From Mactromeris polynyma (Eukaryota; Mollusca; Bivalvia; Venerida; Mactridae), in the NCBI GenBank assembly GCA_032209605.1, contig JASFXZ010000003.1:11410807-11474806 (forward strand): a stretch of 64,000 nt of DNA, given 5' to 3'. The notes beneath the pieces are model-generated. The model did no database searches, was not told where the DNA came from, and saw only the letters and a program-made list of their open reading frames with translations. Of the stretch, positions 48,042 to 59,800 are shown piece after piece (the first letter of the stretch is position 1; each line of letters opens with the position of its first letter). A program made the position numbers and the translations under genes.

Positions 48042-51000
48042 TCAATTTACCCAATCATTTCCTACATATTTTCGGTTGTCACGCACTAATCTTCCAGCTC
48101 TTGTTTTGTACGCGTTATCGTCTTGGTGTAATTCATGATTCGAATGGGTTTCCGAAGGGGTATTCGGTTCCAAATCATGTTGTAAAACTTGCGCTTGGAA
48201 CGGTTCAATGTCATTAGTATTTTCGCGCGTTTGATGTATTACTGACCTATTTCTCCGATAAATACTACCATCTGGCATTTGTATGAGATATGAACGGTCA
48301 CTATGAATTTTCATTACCTTGCCTAATTTCCATAATTTCCCGAACTTAACTCTTACGGAATTTCCTACTGATAATGGAGTTAACGGTTTAGTTGATTTGT
48401 CGAAATGCGACTTTTGTTTTTGTTTAGATTCTTGCATTCGTTTTTTCAATTGTTCTGAGTTTACTAACATTGGTTGGAGTGCTTTGTTAGTAATAGGCAC
48501 GATCGATTTTGTTCGGCGACCTAACAACAACTGGCTTGGGGAATAACCGCATTCTAATGGCGTATTTCGATATTCTAAAAATGCTAAGTACGGATTCGAA
48601 CCAGTGTCTTTAGCTTTCTTCATAAGCTTTTTCGCAATTCCTACCCCTTTCTCAGCGAGACCATTGCTTTGCGGGTGACCTGGGGATGAAGTTCGATGCT
48701 CGAATCCCCATGCTTTCGCGAAGTCCTTAAACTCGTTGCTAGAGAACTGAGGTCCATTATCTGATACAAGAATATCAGGAATTGACATTCGTGACATGTG
48801 TTTCTGAAGTTTAGTTATCACAGTTTGTGATCTTGTGTTGCGTAAATAATCAACTTCAAAAAATCTACTATAGTAGTCAATTGTCAACAGATACTCATTT
48901 CCTTGAAAATGAAATAAATCGGTTGCGATCCTTTGATATGGGCGATCAGGGAATTCAGTCGTGACTAAAGGCATTGATGCATTTGCGTCCCTGTGTGTCA
49001 AGCATGTTGGACAGCTTGTTACGTACTCGGTAACCTGCTTACACATCCCTGGCCAAAATAACGAATCTTTCGCGCGTTCTAGCGTTTTCGTAATCCCCAG
49101 ATGGGATGAATGAACTTTCTGTACAAGATCATTGCGTAATGATTTCGGTACCACAATAGTATGACCTCGAAATACAAGACCATCCTCAGTGCTAATTTCA
49201 TCACGATGATTGAAATATTCCACAATATCCGGTGAACATTGCGTTCTGGACTCTGGCCATCCTTTCAGTATAGCCTGTTTCAGTTTTAACATTTGTGAGT
49301 CTTTGTCGGTTTCCGCGCGAATTATTGCGAGCCGCTTATCTGTGACGTGTAATTGTTTTATAACCGTGTGCACATGGTTGTCCATACCTTCGATCATTCC
49401 TGGGAATGTATCAGGTAAAGATTGTCTCGATAAGCAATCACTGACAGGTATGCTCTTACCAGGTACATGTCGAACAGTAATTTGATATTTCGACAGTGCG
49501 AGAAGCATCCTAGATAATCGCGGTGGTGCAGCTGATAACGGTTTTTTCATGATAGCTGAAATCGGTTTATGATCACAGTGCACAATGACTTCTCGACCAT
49601 ATGTGAACTGGTGAAATCTTTTCAATGCAAACAATACCCCGAGTAGTTCCTTTTCAATTACAGCGTACCCTATCTCGGTCTGAGTTAATGATTTGCTGGC
49701 ATACGCTATGGGTTTTTCGTCTTGCATTAGACAACATCCTAGTCCGTATTTACTTGCGTCAGTTTCAAGCACTAATGGTTTCTTAGGATCGTAATACCCT
49801 AGAACCGGCGATTGAGTAATAATTTGTTTGATCTTATTGAGTGCCTGTTCCTGCGGGGCGTCCCACAGGAATTCTACATCATTTTTCAAGAGGCTCCGGA
49901 TGGGGGCTGTTATTTCTGCAAGATTTGGCGCGAATTTTGCAAGATAATTGACCAATCCTAACAATGTTTCAACATTTCCCCGGCTATCTGGCCGCTGCAA
50001 TGCCGTAATAGCCTTGATTTTATCCGGGTCGGCCTTGAGTCCCGTGTCGGTTATCACGTGACCGAAGAATGGAATGGATTTAACACCTATTCTGCATTTC
50101 TGTGAATTGAAGCGAATTCCGCGTTCGCGGGCGCGTAGCAATACTTGCGTTAAGCGTTTGTCGTGTTCCTGGGGTGTACGTCCCCAAATAAGAATATCAT
50201 CTACCAAGGGGTGCATTCCCTGTAGACCTTCAAATGCTTCATTTACTTTTTGACAAAATATATCTGATGATGACGCTATCCCGTATGGAAGACGCAAATA
50301 GCGGTACCTTTGAAACGGTGTTGCAAACGTAGTCAAGTATGAGGATTCCTCATCTAACTGTACACTCCAGTACGCATGTGTTAGATCAAGTAAACTGAAG
50401 TGTGTAGCGCCTACCAATTTGGCGGTAACATCTTCGAGTGTCGACATCGCGTAATGTGGTCTGCGAATCGCTTCATTTAGAGGCTTCGCATCTATACACA
50501 CACGAAGAGACTTATTCGGCTTTTCGACTACCACGATAGCGTGAACCCAGTCTGTAGGTTCAGTGACAGGCGTTATAATCTGGTCTTTGACCATCTTATC
50601 AAGCTCAGCTTTTAGCCGTGATTTCAGTGCTTCCGGTATTCGTCTTGGTGGCGTTATCACCGGAACCGAATCTTCCTTCAGGTGTAATTTACTTTTACCT
50701 GGAAGTATACCTACGCCCGTGAATAGATCTTTGTTATCAGATAATACCGATTCTTTGGTCATTAACTGATTAGAATCTATGTTTACTTCATAGGTCAGCT
50801 GAATTAAGCCTAATTCAGTTGATGCTTGTAAACCAATTAACGGCGGAGCGCTATTGTTTACAATATAGAACACTGCGTTTATTTCTTTTGCTCTATATTT
50901 ACATTGCAGGTTGACCTTTCCGTATACATGAATTGCGTCACCTGAATATGAAGTTAGTTTACAATCAGAGGCGTCTAAAGGGAGTTTGACATTAAGCGAT

Positions 51001-52010
51001 TCAAATTGGCGTTTTGGCAACGTGTTAACGCTTGACCCCGTGTCAATCTTAAATCGACGGTGTTGGCATGTCGGGCCAATCTCGATATTAACAAAAGCGC
51101 GATCAAGAGCTGGAGATTGTGAATGACTTACCGTATCTATGAAATATGTATCCATCCATGAGTCATCACTCTCACTTAACTCTAAATCCCTAATATTATT
51201 TGTCACTTCGTGCACATTTTGTTTTTTGGATCTACAAACAACTTTCCAGTGATTGTATCGCTTACACAAATTGCACTGTTTTCCATACGCTGGACAATTT
51301 GTCCTGTTTGTAATGTCATGGAAAGTTCCACAATTTCCACAAGACGTTTTCCCTTGCTGTTGGTGTTGTTGATGACCCCTGGCGTGTGTTGGCTGTCGTC
51401 CCCTTGAATGGTTGCCTCGTCCACGTCCACGGTTTCTGATGTAGCTGACGTCCTGTGTAGTAGGTCTTGCGTTCAGTACCTGCATTTGATGTTTACAATA
51501 CTCAAAATTTTGAGATATCTGTATCGCTTTCTCTAAGGATAACTTTTCCCCTTCATTTATCAACTTTTCTCTAAGTCTCTGATTATTTACTCCAAATACG
51601 ATTTTGTCTCGTATCATTTCCTCTACTGTGGTTTCTTGGAACTTGCAGTCTTTAATTTTGAGCTTAAGTCTTGTGACAAACTGCTCAATGCTGTCATCGT
51701 TTTGCTGTTCGTTGTGAAACTGGTATCTTGCAAATACCGGATTGAGTTTAGGTTGAACGTGTTTCCTAAATTTCTCATAGTATGTGTCCAGTTTTTTCGA
51801 TTCATCTTCACTTAAAGTCCAAGATTGTGATATGTCTTGTCCTTTTTCACCAACCCATATCAGTAAGAACGATACTAGTTCCTCCTCTGATTTTTCTTTA
51901 AGAGGTCCGGTGAATATCAACTTGATGTGTCGCTCAAATTTCTCCCAAGTTGTTGGTAGATTTGAGCTGTCCCAATTCATCACTGGTGGTGTAATTCCGG
52001 ATAAAGCCAT
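48042..52010 (-). CDS. Gag-Pol polyprotein of the Ty3/gypsy element (1322 aa)
   Basis: One frame without stops or shifts. Gag occupies about residues 1-265, with a basic RGRGRG stretch at 194-212, a C-x2-C pair at 224/227 and a zinc knuckle C-x2-C-x4-H-x4-C at 246-259. Protease has D-T-G at 323-325. Reverse transcriptase spans about 455-650, with D542 and V-D-D at 603-605. RNase H has D751, E786/E788 and D813. Integrase has an H/H/C/C zinc site (967, 970, 1000, 1003) and a DD35E core (D1031, D1084, E1120). All catalytic residues expected for each enzyme are present. Gag and Pol share one frame, so no frameshift signal is needed; processing by the protease would release the parts. The start ATG lies about 90 bases after the primer-binding site. 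Confidence 0.97.
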   Translation of the reverse strand: MALSGITPPVMNWDSSNLPTTWEKFERHIKLIFTGPLKEKSEEELVSFLLIWVGEKGQDISQSWTLSEDESKKLDTYYEKFRKHVQPKLNPVFARYQFHNEQQNDDSIEQFVTRLKLKIKDCKFQETTVEEMIRDKIVFGVNNQRLREKLINEGEKLSLEKAIQISQNFEYCKHQMQVLNARPTTQDVSYIRNRGRGRGNHSRGRQPTHARGHQQHQQQGKTSCGNCGTFHDITNRTNCPAYGKQCNLCKRYNHWKVVCRSKKQNVHEVTNNIRDLELSESDDSWMDTYFIDTVSHSQSPALDRAFVNIEIGPTCQHRRFKIDTGSSVNTLPKRQFESLNVKLPLDASDCKLTSYSGDAIHVYGKVNLQCKYRAKEINAVFYIVNNSAPPLIGLQASTELGLIQLTYEVNIDSNQLMTKESVLSDNKDLFTGVGILPGKSKLHLKEDSVPVITPPRRIPEALKSRLKAELDKMVKDQIITPVTEPTDWVHAIVVVEKPNKSLRVCIDAKPLNEAIRRPHYAMSTLEDVTAKLVGATHFSLLDLTHAYWSVQLDEESSYLTTFATPFQRYRYLRLPYGIASSSDIFCQKVNEAFEGLQGMHPLVDDILIWGRTPQEHDKRLTQVLLRARERGIRFNSQKCRIGVKSIPFFGHVITDTGLKADPDKIKAITALQRPDSRGNVETLLGLVNYLAKFAPNLAEITAPIRSLLKNDVEFLWDAPQEQALNKIKQIITQSPVLGYYDPKKPLVLETDASKYGLGCCLMQDEKPIAYASKSLTQTEIGYAVIEKELLGVLFALKRFHQFTYGREVIVHCDHKPISAIMKKPLSAAPPRLSRMLLALSKYQITVRHVPGKSIPVSDCLSRQSLPDTFPGMIEGMDNHVHTVIKQLHVTDKRLAIIRAETDKDSQMLKLKQAILKGWPESRTQCSPDIVEYFNHRDEISTEDGLVFRGHTIVVPKSLRNDLVQKVHSSHLGITKTLERAKDSLFWPGMCKQVTEYVTSCPTCLTHRDANASMPLVTTEFPDRPYQRIATDLFHFQGNEYLLTIDYYSRFFEVDYLRNTRSQTVITKLQKHMSRMSIPDILVSDNGPQFSSNEFKDFAKAWGFEHRTSSPGHPQSNGLAEKGVGIAKKLMKKAKDTGSNPYLAFLEYRNTPLECGYSPSQLLLGRRTKSIVPITNKALQPMLVNSEQLKKRMQESKQKQKSHFDKSTKPLTPLSVGNSVRVKFGKLWKLGKVMKIHSDRSYLIQMPDGSIYRRNRSVIHQTRENTNDIEPFQAQVLQHDLEPNTPSETHSNHELHQDDNAYKTRAGRLVRDNRKYVGNDWVN

Positions 52011-52083
52011 AATTTTAAATTAATGACTTCAATTTACATTCAAGTCCACTATTTGTCCGACGTATTTATTATTCTTATAAATA

Positions 52084-52101
52084 AGTTTTATTCTGACACC
52101 A
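52084..52101 (-). promoter_or_regulatory. Primer-binding site (TGGTGTCAGAAT...)
   Basis: On the minus strand TGGTGTCAGAAT immediately follows the 5' LTR. TGG pairs with the CCA end of a tRNA. The next bases fit the acceptor end of a leucine tRNA (..UGACA-CCA), which I infer from memory, not by comparison. Confidence 0.75.
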
Positions 52102-52264
52102 TGTTTTAATGACAAGTTTAATATATCAAAGAAGAGAGAACACAAGCGTGATTCTACGACTAAGTTTATTGTACAAGTGCCTTAACAGAGATTAGTAAGC
52201 AACATAGTAAGATAGTGTGATGACGTAGCTATAGTCTATTTCAATATAATGTAAACATATAACA
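52102..52264 (-). repeat. 5' LTR of the Ty3/gypsy element
   Basis: 163 bp identical to 47657-47819. Would carry the Pol II promoter; TATA-like TTATATG and TTATATT lie near its upstream end in element orientation. Confidence 0.97.
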
Positions 52265-52269
52265 CATAT

Positions 52270-53640
52270 TTTTTGTATTTAAAGAAATTCATGTCATAGA
52301 ATTTCACATATCACATTGTCGGGCGACTTGCTGGTGTATAATCAATACAATACAGGTAGTTATTTTGAAATGGTTTATACATTGTATGTATTCATGTGAA
52401 CTTTAGATGTGCATAGGCAATAATCGATACCGAAAGCGGGTAGTCTTACCAACTACAGTACCTTAAATACTCTTATGTTGTAAAATGCTATTGTCAGTTG
52501 TTTGATGTGTAGGGTAGAGTGTGGTCACATTTGCAAGGTACTTTCAGGATTATTTGGGATTTGTTATTCAGGATTAATTAATACTTATCATAATATTGTG
52601 TGACTGTATTAAGGACTATTATGAATATTCATTTAATGGTTATTGAATATTTACTGTTTGTTCTAATGCTTGGTAGTTTTGCTCATTCATAGCATTAAAA
52701 ACTTACTGGAGTGGTATATATATTAGAAATCACTTTAAGGGAGGCGTAGTCATTAAAGGGTAGATCAGCACCTGACCCCTAATCCAAAGGTCTTCAGTTA
52801 AAGCCCCCCAGATTAATCACGTCACTTCATAATCCCCGTTTTAAGTGTGTGAACTGGCTAGTTACTCAGGAAGAAATGTCATTAACAGTGATAAGCAACA
52901 GTTGTAAAGTTGTATGAACTGGTTTCACAATCAATGGAAAATAAATAGGTTTAATCTTAAACTTAATAAATCAGCGATTGATTCTGGTCCATTTCATTGG
53001 GTCTTATTTGCTTCTGGATAAGTGGTTTTAAGGATCTTGGATTAAATGTTGTATAATTCATGTGCCATTGATTAGAGTTACTTTCAGTGAAGAATCTTCA
53101 ATAACTTCATGATCAAGAATGAATTGTGTATAACATACATTTATCATAAAGTAAAACATAATGTTTTTTTAAAACATTTTTGAATGTTATGCCCTTAACA
53201 GCTCTTTAGGTGTTCTGAAGTCATCAACTGACTTTCGCAGATCTACTTTTTTATGAATTTATGTTCTACATCCATTATTCTGTGTTCATCGTCTCTTGTC
53301 GGCGAGTTGTTTCATGGGGATTTTCTTATTTACACTGTTTTATTATGACAATAGTAGGATACGGGTGAGGTTGGGTACACCCATATACTAGCTACGAACC
53401 CAATTGTGTTTTACCATTGTTTCTTGTAGAGAAATTATATTTTCACCCGTCAGTAATGAGTGTCCATTTTGTCCCTTTTGTCTTTAAGTGTTTGCTTATA
53501 CTTTCTTGTCTTCTTGCATGTTTGAGATGATGGTGCGCTTTGTATATACCATTTCTGATTGATTTTTGTACTTTTACCTCTTATAGATTTAATAGTATCA
53601 TAACTTAGCCCAGCCATGATGTTCCAATATTTTGTATACA
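52270..53640. other. Intergenic region upstream of the scramblase coding exons
   Basis: No gene recognised. At about 52740-52880 there is a weak tRNA-like segment (gcgtagtcattaaagggtag ... ggtcttcagttaaagcc) that may be an old SINE. Otherwise AT-rich unique-looking sequence. Confidence 0.35.
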
Positions 53641-53803
53641 CAGTAAAACCTCACTTAAAGTCCACCTCAATAATAAGAACACCTCGAAATTAAGAACACC
53701 ATTTTCAAGTCCATTTTCACTGTTTTGCTCTTTATTCAACCTCGATAAGAAGACCAGTTTTTGAGGGTCCGAAGGGTGGTCTTATTATTGAGGTTTTACT
53801 GTA
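53641..53803. mobile_element. MITE family B copy, well preserved
   Basis: Starts 'cagtaaaacctcacttaaag', has interior 'ctttattcaacctcgataag' and ends 'attgaggttttactgta'. One of the cleanest copies in the window and useful as a family reference. Confidence 0.8.
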
Positions 53804-53881
53804 TTCTGATTTCATGTTTTCAAGATTACATACTCGTATCTTTACAGGTAAATACAGGCTTTTAATTGTAATACAGACATC

Positions 53882-56800
53882 ATGGCATTAACAACCCAAC
53901 CACAGCAAGGTAAGTGCCTTTATTTGGTGTTGAAAAATGTGTTTACAAATGTTGGTATAATAAAAGCTTCAACAGTGCCAGGTGAAGAAATATTTCCATC
54001 TAAATCTTTAGCTATTCAGTGAATTTTACTGCCAAATATAGACTGTATCCCCTTATCAAAAAGTGTCAATTCCCCCCCCCCCAAAATCATCATTTTTTCC
54101 CAATTTTTTGTTCATTTTGCCCTCTCTGACTGAATTTCTTATTGTGTATTTAACCTTTTATAAAAGAAGCTTTTTTCTCTTACATCACCTGATCTATATA
54201 ACAATAAACACCATCCACAGCTGAAAATATGTTTTTATAACAACCATTATCTTATTTTTCCAAATTTGTGATTAATATTTATCACGCCTATTTTCCCAAT
54301 TGAAAGGGCACAGGCAGTAAAATTATTTAAAAAGAAATATCTTGAAAAAAGATGGTCAATGCAATTTGAAGGTTAAGATTCGTTGTGCAACATAAAAAAA
54401 TGCTGAGATGTTACGATTGCTTGTCACTCTAGATCCAAATGGATTTCGGTAAATTCATAGAAATTCAGTGGATTTTGGTAAGGTAACGTACCCTTTATCG
54501 CAAGGTTAACCAATCCGCATCCAGGTTACAAACGTTGTTTGGTTAAAGAGATTTTGCCTTGGTGGTTAACATAACATTTGATTGGTTTACACAACACTGA
54601 TATGCAAATAGCAAAACCATTTAGTACGGCTGTGCCGAAAAAATCACTGCTATTATTTTTAGTTGAGGTGTATGGTATCAGCTGTATACAGTTGGAATGA
54701 ACCTTTCTGTCCCTTTTACATAAAAGTGTTTAAAGCCTGTATACTGTGATACTGTTTTCCTGTTCGACACGACTCCATGCAGTCTTCTAGTTGATATGAG
54801 TACACAATGACTTCTATGAACAAAAGATTATGACGACAAAGCTAATGACATCGAGCAGCTATTATTGTTAATTGAATATCAATTAATAATCAATTGATTA
54901 CTATTGTCATCTCATAACTGTACAACTATTCTATGCTTTTATGCATTGTTTAATATATTGATTTATATTTAATATCATTTTCTTTTCAATATTTTGCATT
55001 GTTTTCTTCTTAAACTTGATTTGTGACATTCAAGTATAATGCAATTTTAATTAGTTAGATGTTAGATTTCTTTCATGACAGCATTGAACAAAACACATTA
55101 TAGATTAATGATTTATTACAACATATATACAATGGAGAGTGATAATAGCACCTATGTATTATTTTCGATAATTCACTAGTGAAATTACAATTCATGTGTG
55201 CAATGTCACAACAAAACAAGCATGAGGTAGATACGCTTAAATAATGTTGAAATTGTTAAATGATAAAATCTTTATTTTGTACGAAGTATGAACATTTTAC
55301 TTCATTGAAAATAGTGTCCAGTTAATTTGAATATGAACTGTGAACTGTGATATAAGCATTTAAACTTGTATCTTGTGGTTGAAAAATAATAAAGAAAATT
55401 GACAGAGCTACTTTTTGTTGCATTAGCTTTTGTTGACTAAATACTGAATTTCACATACCATACTTTGCTTGCATATAGAACATCAAGGTATGCTTAATGA
55501 AAATCAGCTCTTTTTGCTATTAAGTCATAAGTAGAATCTTACGTTTGTGTTAACTTTTTTATTGAATTTATTAAACTTGTCATCTTGTCGTTGTAGAAGA
55601 CTTGTTAAATAAATTCAAGGACATATAAACCATGGTTTCGAAACAGGCTGGTGTATGTATTTAGACATGTGAGATTTTCTAACCCGATCAAAGAATCAGA
55701 ACACCTCCTACAATTCGTAGAAATTCTGTTAATATTTAATATTAATGTACTTCTAAACAGTATTGCTGAATTCAGCCATCCAAATTAAAGAAGGGATTTT
55801 GACAGATTGAAGAGCATTTTCTAATTTATCGTTCTCATAACGAATATGGAATGACGTCGGGTTTCATTTCATCATTAACATTCAAATGTTAATCAATAAT
55901 GCCGAGAGTGACAGCGAAATTTCTTAGAAGAAAGTCAGGAATTAATTGGCGTATTTATTGCAAATTATGTAATACTAGTAATCAGAGAAATAAAAACTAG
56001 TTATTCTTGTCAGTATAAGAGTGTCATTCCTTACCAAATACTTAAACAAAGTGTTGTATATACATGAATGGCATAACCACAGGTACTTGAAACTAAATAT
56101 TATAATTTTCTATATATGTGGACTATTACTATAATAAGTATATTCTTATTATAGTAATGGTCCATACAGAAAAAAACATTTGCTTCAGGTACCTGTGGGC
56201 ATAACATATGTAATGCTGCTTTAATCAGCTGTGGAATAAACACAAATCACACTGTCCCTCTTAGATGATGTATGTTTGATGCTATATTACCACATTTTTA
56301 TTATGTACAGTAGTTGGCTCGCAACTATAATTTTTCAGTGGAGATGGGTTTACAAGGAGGAGCGGCCCCTTTGCCAGAAAGTTTGAAGTATTTGGCTGGA
56401 CTGGATGAAATCATTGTGAAACAAAAAGTTGAGGCAATGGAAAGTACGGAGTGGTAACCTACATAACTTGTCAAGTAATCTGTGTATATACTGGTCTAAT
56501 GTGTTAACCCTTAAGTATTATTTCAATATAAAAGCTACTGGATACAATCATCATCATTCTGTCCTTAAAAACTCCTTTAACTGATACATGTCTTTGAAAA
56601 CTCCTTGAAAATGGCTAAAACCCTAAAATACCTGGAAAAATACTTACATTTTGAAAATGCTTGAATTTCATCTGAAACTCTTTTAGAAACGTTTATCTCT
56701 AATTTTGCTCTGTAAAAAGAACAAAGTTATTAAAGGTCAAGAAAAAAGAACTAGTATGAAAACAAGAAATATCTTTAAAAAAGATGGTCGGCGCAACTTG

Positions 56801-59800
56801 AAGTATACAAATTTGTTGCAATCTGAAGGTTAAAATGCGTAGGAGACTGCATCAATAGTAACTACTCGGCGGTATCCGGCAAAGCCAATAATGCCGATGT
56901 GTTCCGAATGAGTCTGCATAAAATAGTGTGATTAGTCATAGACACAGTATAGTCTGTTTCAATATAGTTCAACGTTACTTATTGCATAAGTGTGAACTCA
57001 CACATTCATGTTAATCAACTAGTTACATAGCGATTTATCTGATTAAAACAATATAAATGTTCTCTACTGGTACATAAAACCAAGAAAGTCTTCGTAATTC
57101 AAACACCGGATAATTCCCTGTGGTAATGACTAACAACACTACTTACTGGATAAATCTTGAAATACCTTTTCACAATGTTAATCAATCTGCGTCAAGGTTA
57201 CAAACATTTTTCGGTTGAAGAGAAATTGCCTTGGTGGTTAACGTGAGATTTGATTGGTTTTCAAATCACTGATATGCAAATAACAAAACCATGTTAGTAC
57301 GACTGCGCCGAAAAATTGAAATCAGGTCACGTATTTGTCTTTGTTTGCTGGGGTAGGGCATTTTATTATGATTTCAACAGAGTGCTACTTCAACTATAAT
57401 GCTGGCAAAGCATGACTTATTGCCACATTTGTTAACCTGAGTTACAGTGAATATGAGTTAGCAATCATCCTTGAAAATGCCTTGAAAAATACTTGAATTT
57501 TGTCTCAGAAGTTCTGTATGAACCATGCTTACTGTATTCTGTAATAATTATGATTCAAAGACATTTATTATTTCATTCTACATGTATATAGCTTCTAATG
57601 TCAGACAAGTCAAATTTTTACATTTCCATTAGTCTGGGACAAGTGTTTTGCAAAATAAATTCTAGCGCCCTGTAATGGGTCAGCTCTTTTCAGTTGTATA
57701 TAATCATGTAGTACATGTATAGATTTTTGTACTCCATCGTTTCTTTTGACTTGAATGTTGTGAATGGAGTGCTACCAAATAAAGGTGATTTTGAAATGTT
57801 CATGTGGTAAATACAGAATCTGAACTGAATTAGTATGTTCTCATTTCCAATTATTCTATAGCAATTATTGTAAGTGTTATAATAAGGACATTTACTTTAT
57901 ATTGATTGCTTTTGCAATACACATGCACCCTTTTTTATGGCAAATCATATGATTTTGAGAGATAAGTTTAATTATGGCTAATCTTAATAAAAATGCGGAT
58001 AGACTTGTGTAAAAAATACTCTGTTAGGTATACTAGTAAATAATGTCATCTGGACAGAACAGATTTCCTGTGTAAGCTGATGACTCTTTTCAAATATGTC
58101 ACAGGTTTATGTACTATGAATGTATAGATGATATTTCGCTGACTATACATTTTATACATCGACAGATGTTGTAGAATTTTATTGTGAAATATCAACGTTT
58201 CTACATCAGTTAAACACATGTTAGTGAATGAAAATTGTTAATGAATATATTAAAAGATAATATACAGTGAAACCTCAATAATAAGACCATCAGTGGTTTT
58301 GAAGAAAGTCAATCTTAGTTGTTACTAGGGTTGATCTGATTATCCAGTTAGGAAGAATAATTAAAAACTGGTACACAACAATACGGTCTTAATTATTAAT
58401 GATTTTGTCTTAACTTTGAGATGGTCTTGAAGTGAAGTTGTACTATGGTTATGAAAATTATATAGTGGATTATTTTTCTTAAAATGTTACTGTTTGGTAA
58501 CCGTGTGATGTTATTTTCTGTAAATACTTGGTCAGGCCGCATGTTACATGTTACATGTTTTGTTCTAGGCCCCCACTATTCGAAGAAAGTTAAAGTGTTA
58601 CCCCTATCCACCCATCTTTCCGTCCGTCCTTCTGTACAAAACATTGGATTCCAATTAATAACTCTTTAAAGGATAGGAGGATTCAATTCATATTGGGCAT
58701 TGAAGCATAGGATAATAAGATACAGGTCACATTTGATATTGGTTACAATTCACCAATTTTTGGAGGAGTTATGGCCCGTTTTCGACATAAAAATTGGTTT
58801 CTGATCAATAACTTTGGAGAGGATGGATGGTTTCAATTCATATGTAGGGAACATAAGCATAGGATAATAAAATATAGGTCAAGTTTGCTTTCAGTCTCAA
58901 TCCTCCAATTTTTGGAGGAATTATGACCCTTTATGTATTTAAAAAACTGGTTGCCAATTAATAACTATGACTTTTTATACGCCCGTTTGAAAAACATGAC
59001 GTATTATGGGAACACCCGTGGCGGGTGGGCAGGCGGCGTCCACATGTTGTCCGCTCTCTAAGTCAAATAGTTTTTATCCGATCTTTACCAAACTTGGTGA
59101 AAATGTTTGTGGTCATAATATCTCGGCCAAGTTCGATAACCAGCCACATCGCCCCAGGCACTTCTGAATTATGGCCTTTGAATTATCCAAAATTGGCCAA
59201 ATTAGCCTTGTCCGCTCTCTAAGTCAAGGAGTTTTCATCCGATCTTTACCAAACTTGGTGAAAATGTTTGTGGGCATAATATCTCGCTATTTTGTGACAG
59301 TTTGCCACTCTTGTTTCATGATACCACTCTGGCTTCCTTGTGAAACCTATAAAACCTATAATAACCTTTGTTTTTTGGAAAATCTTTTAAAACCTGTATT
59401 TTTTCTGAAAAACCTGTAAAAATCTGTATTTCACTCTCCTAACTTATATATTTTTTCACTCACTTGACCACATTATTTGAGCAATAAATATTACATTTAT
59501 ATTGTACTATTCACTTGTGAAAACTGCAGCCTTTTGTACTACTTGCATATATCATTTTGAGTATTCATGTAGGCAGTCTCCAGTAGCCAAGGCTGGATCC
59601 CGCCATCCCTATTGCAGCGGATGCACTGCCGGACTGTCTTGATCGCATTTATCCATCAAATTAGATGGTCGAACTAAGCCTTTATTTGCTCTTTATTTTT
59701 ACAGAAATCATCCTAAAAACCTTTATTTTGCTAAACTGCATCCTTTCAAAAAAACATATTTTTTGAGGCCTGCTTGGAGGCCAGTGATACTGATTGGTCA

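Larger units (their letters stand above)
47652..52269 (-). mobile_element. Intact Ty3/gypsy LTR retrotransposon, Steamer/Mag-like
   Basis: The element itself is 47657-52264 (4608 bp), flanked by the 5-bp duplication catat (47652-47656 and 52265-52269). It has two identical 163-bp LTRs beginning TG and ending CA, a primer-binding site, a polypurine tract and a single uninterrupted Gag-Pol frame. The size, short LTRs, fused frame and 5-bp duplication are close to what I recall for Steamer, the Mag-lineage element of soft-shell clam leukaemia. Identical LTRs indicate a recent insertion. It lies between NOL11 and the scramblase gene. Confidence 0.97.

Noticed and set aside
48319..52023. Short frames on either strand within the retrotransposon
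   Set aside because: All are shadows of the continuous Gag-Pol frame; none carries a recognisable domain.
56836..57175. Old solo LTR related to the gypsy element, because of 'tatagtctgtttcaatatagt' similarity to the LTR
   Set aside because: Only about 25 bases resemble the LTR, ends are not TG/CA and no target duplication is visible.
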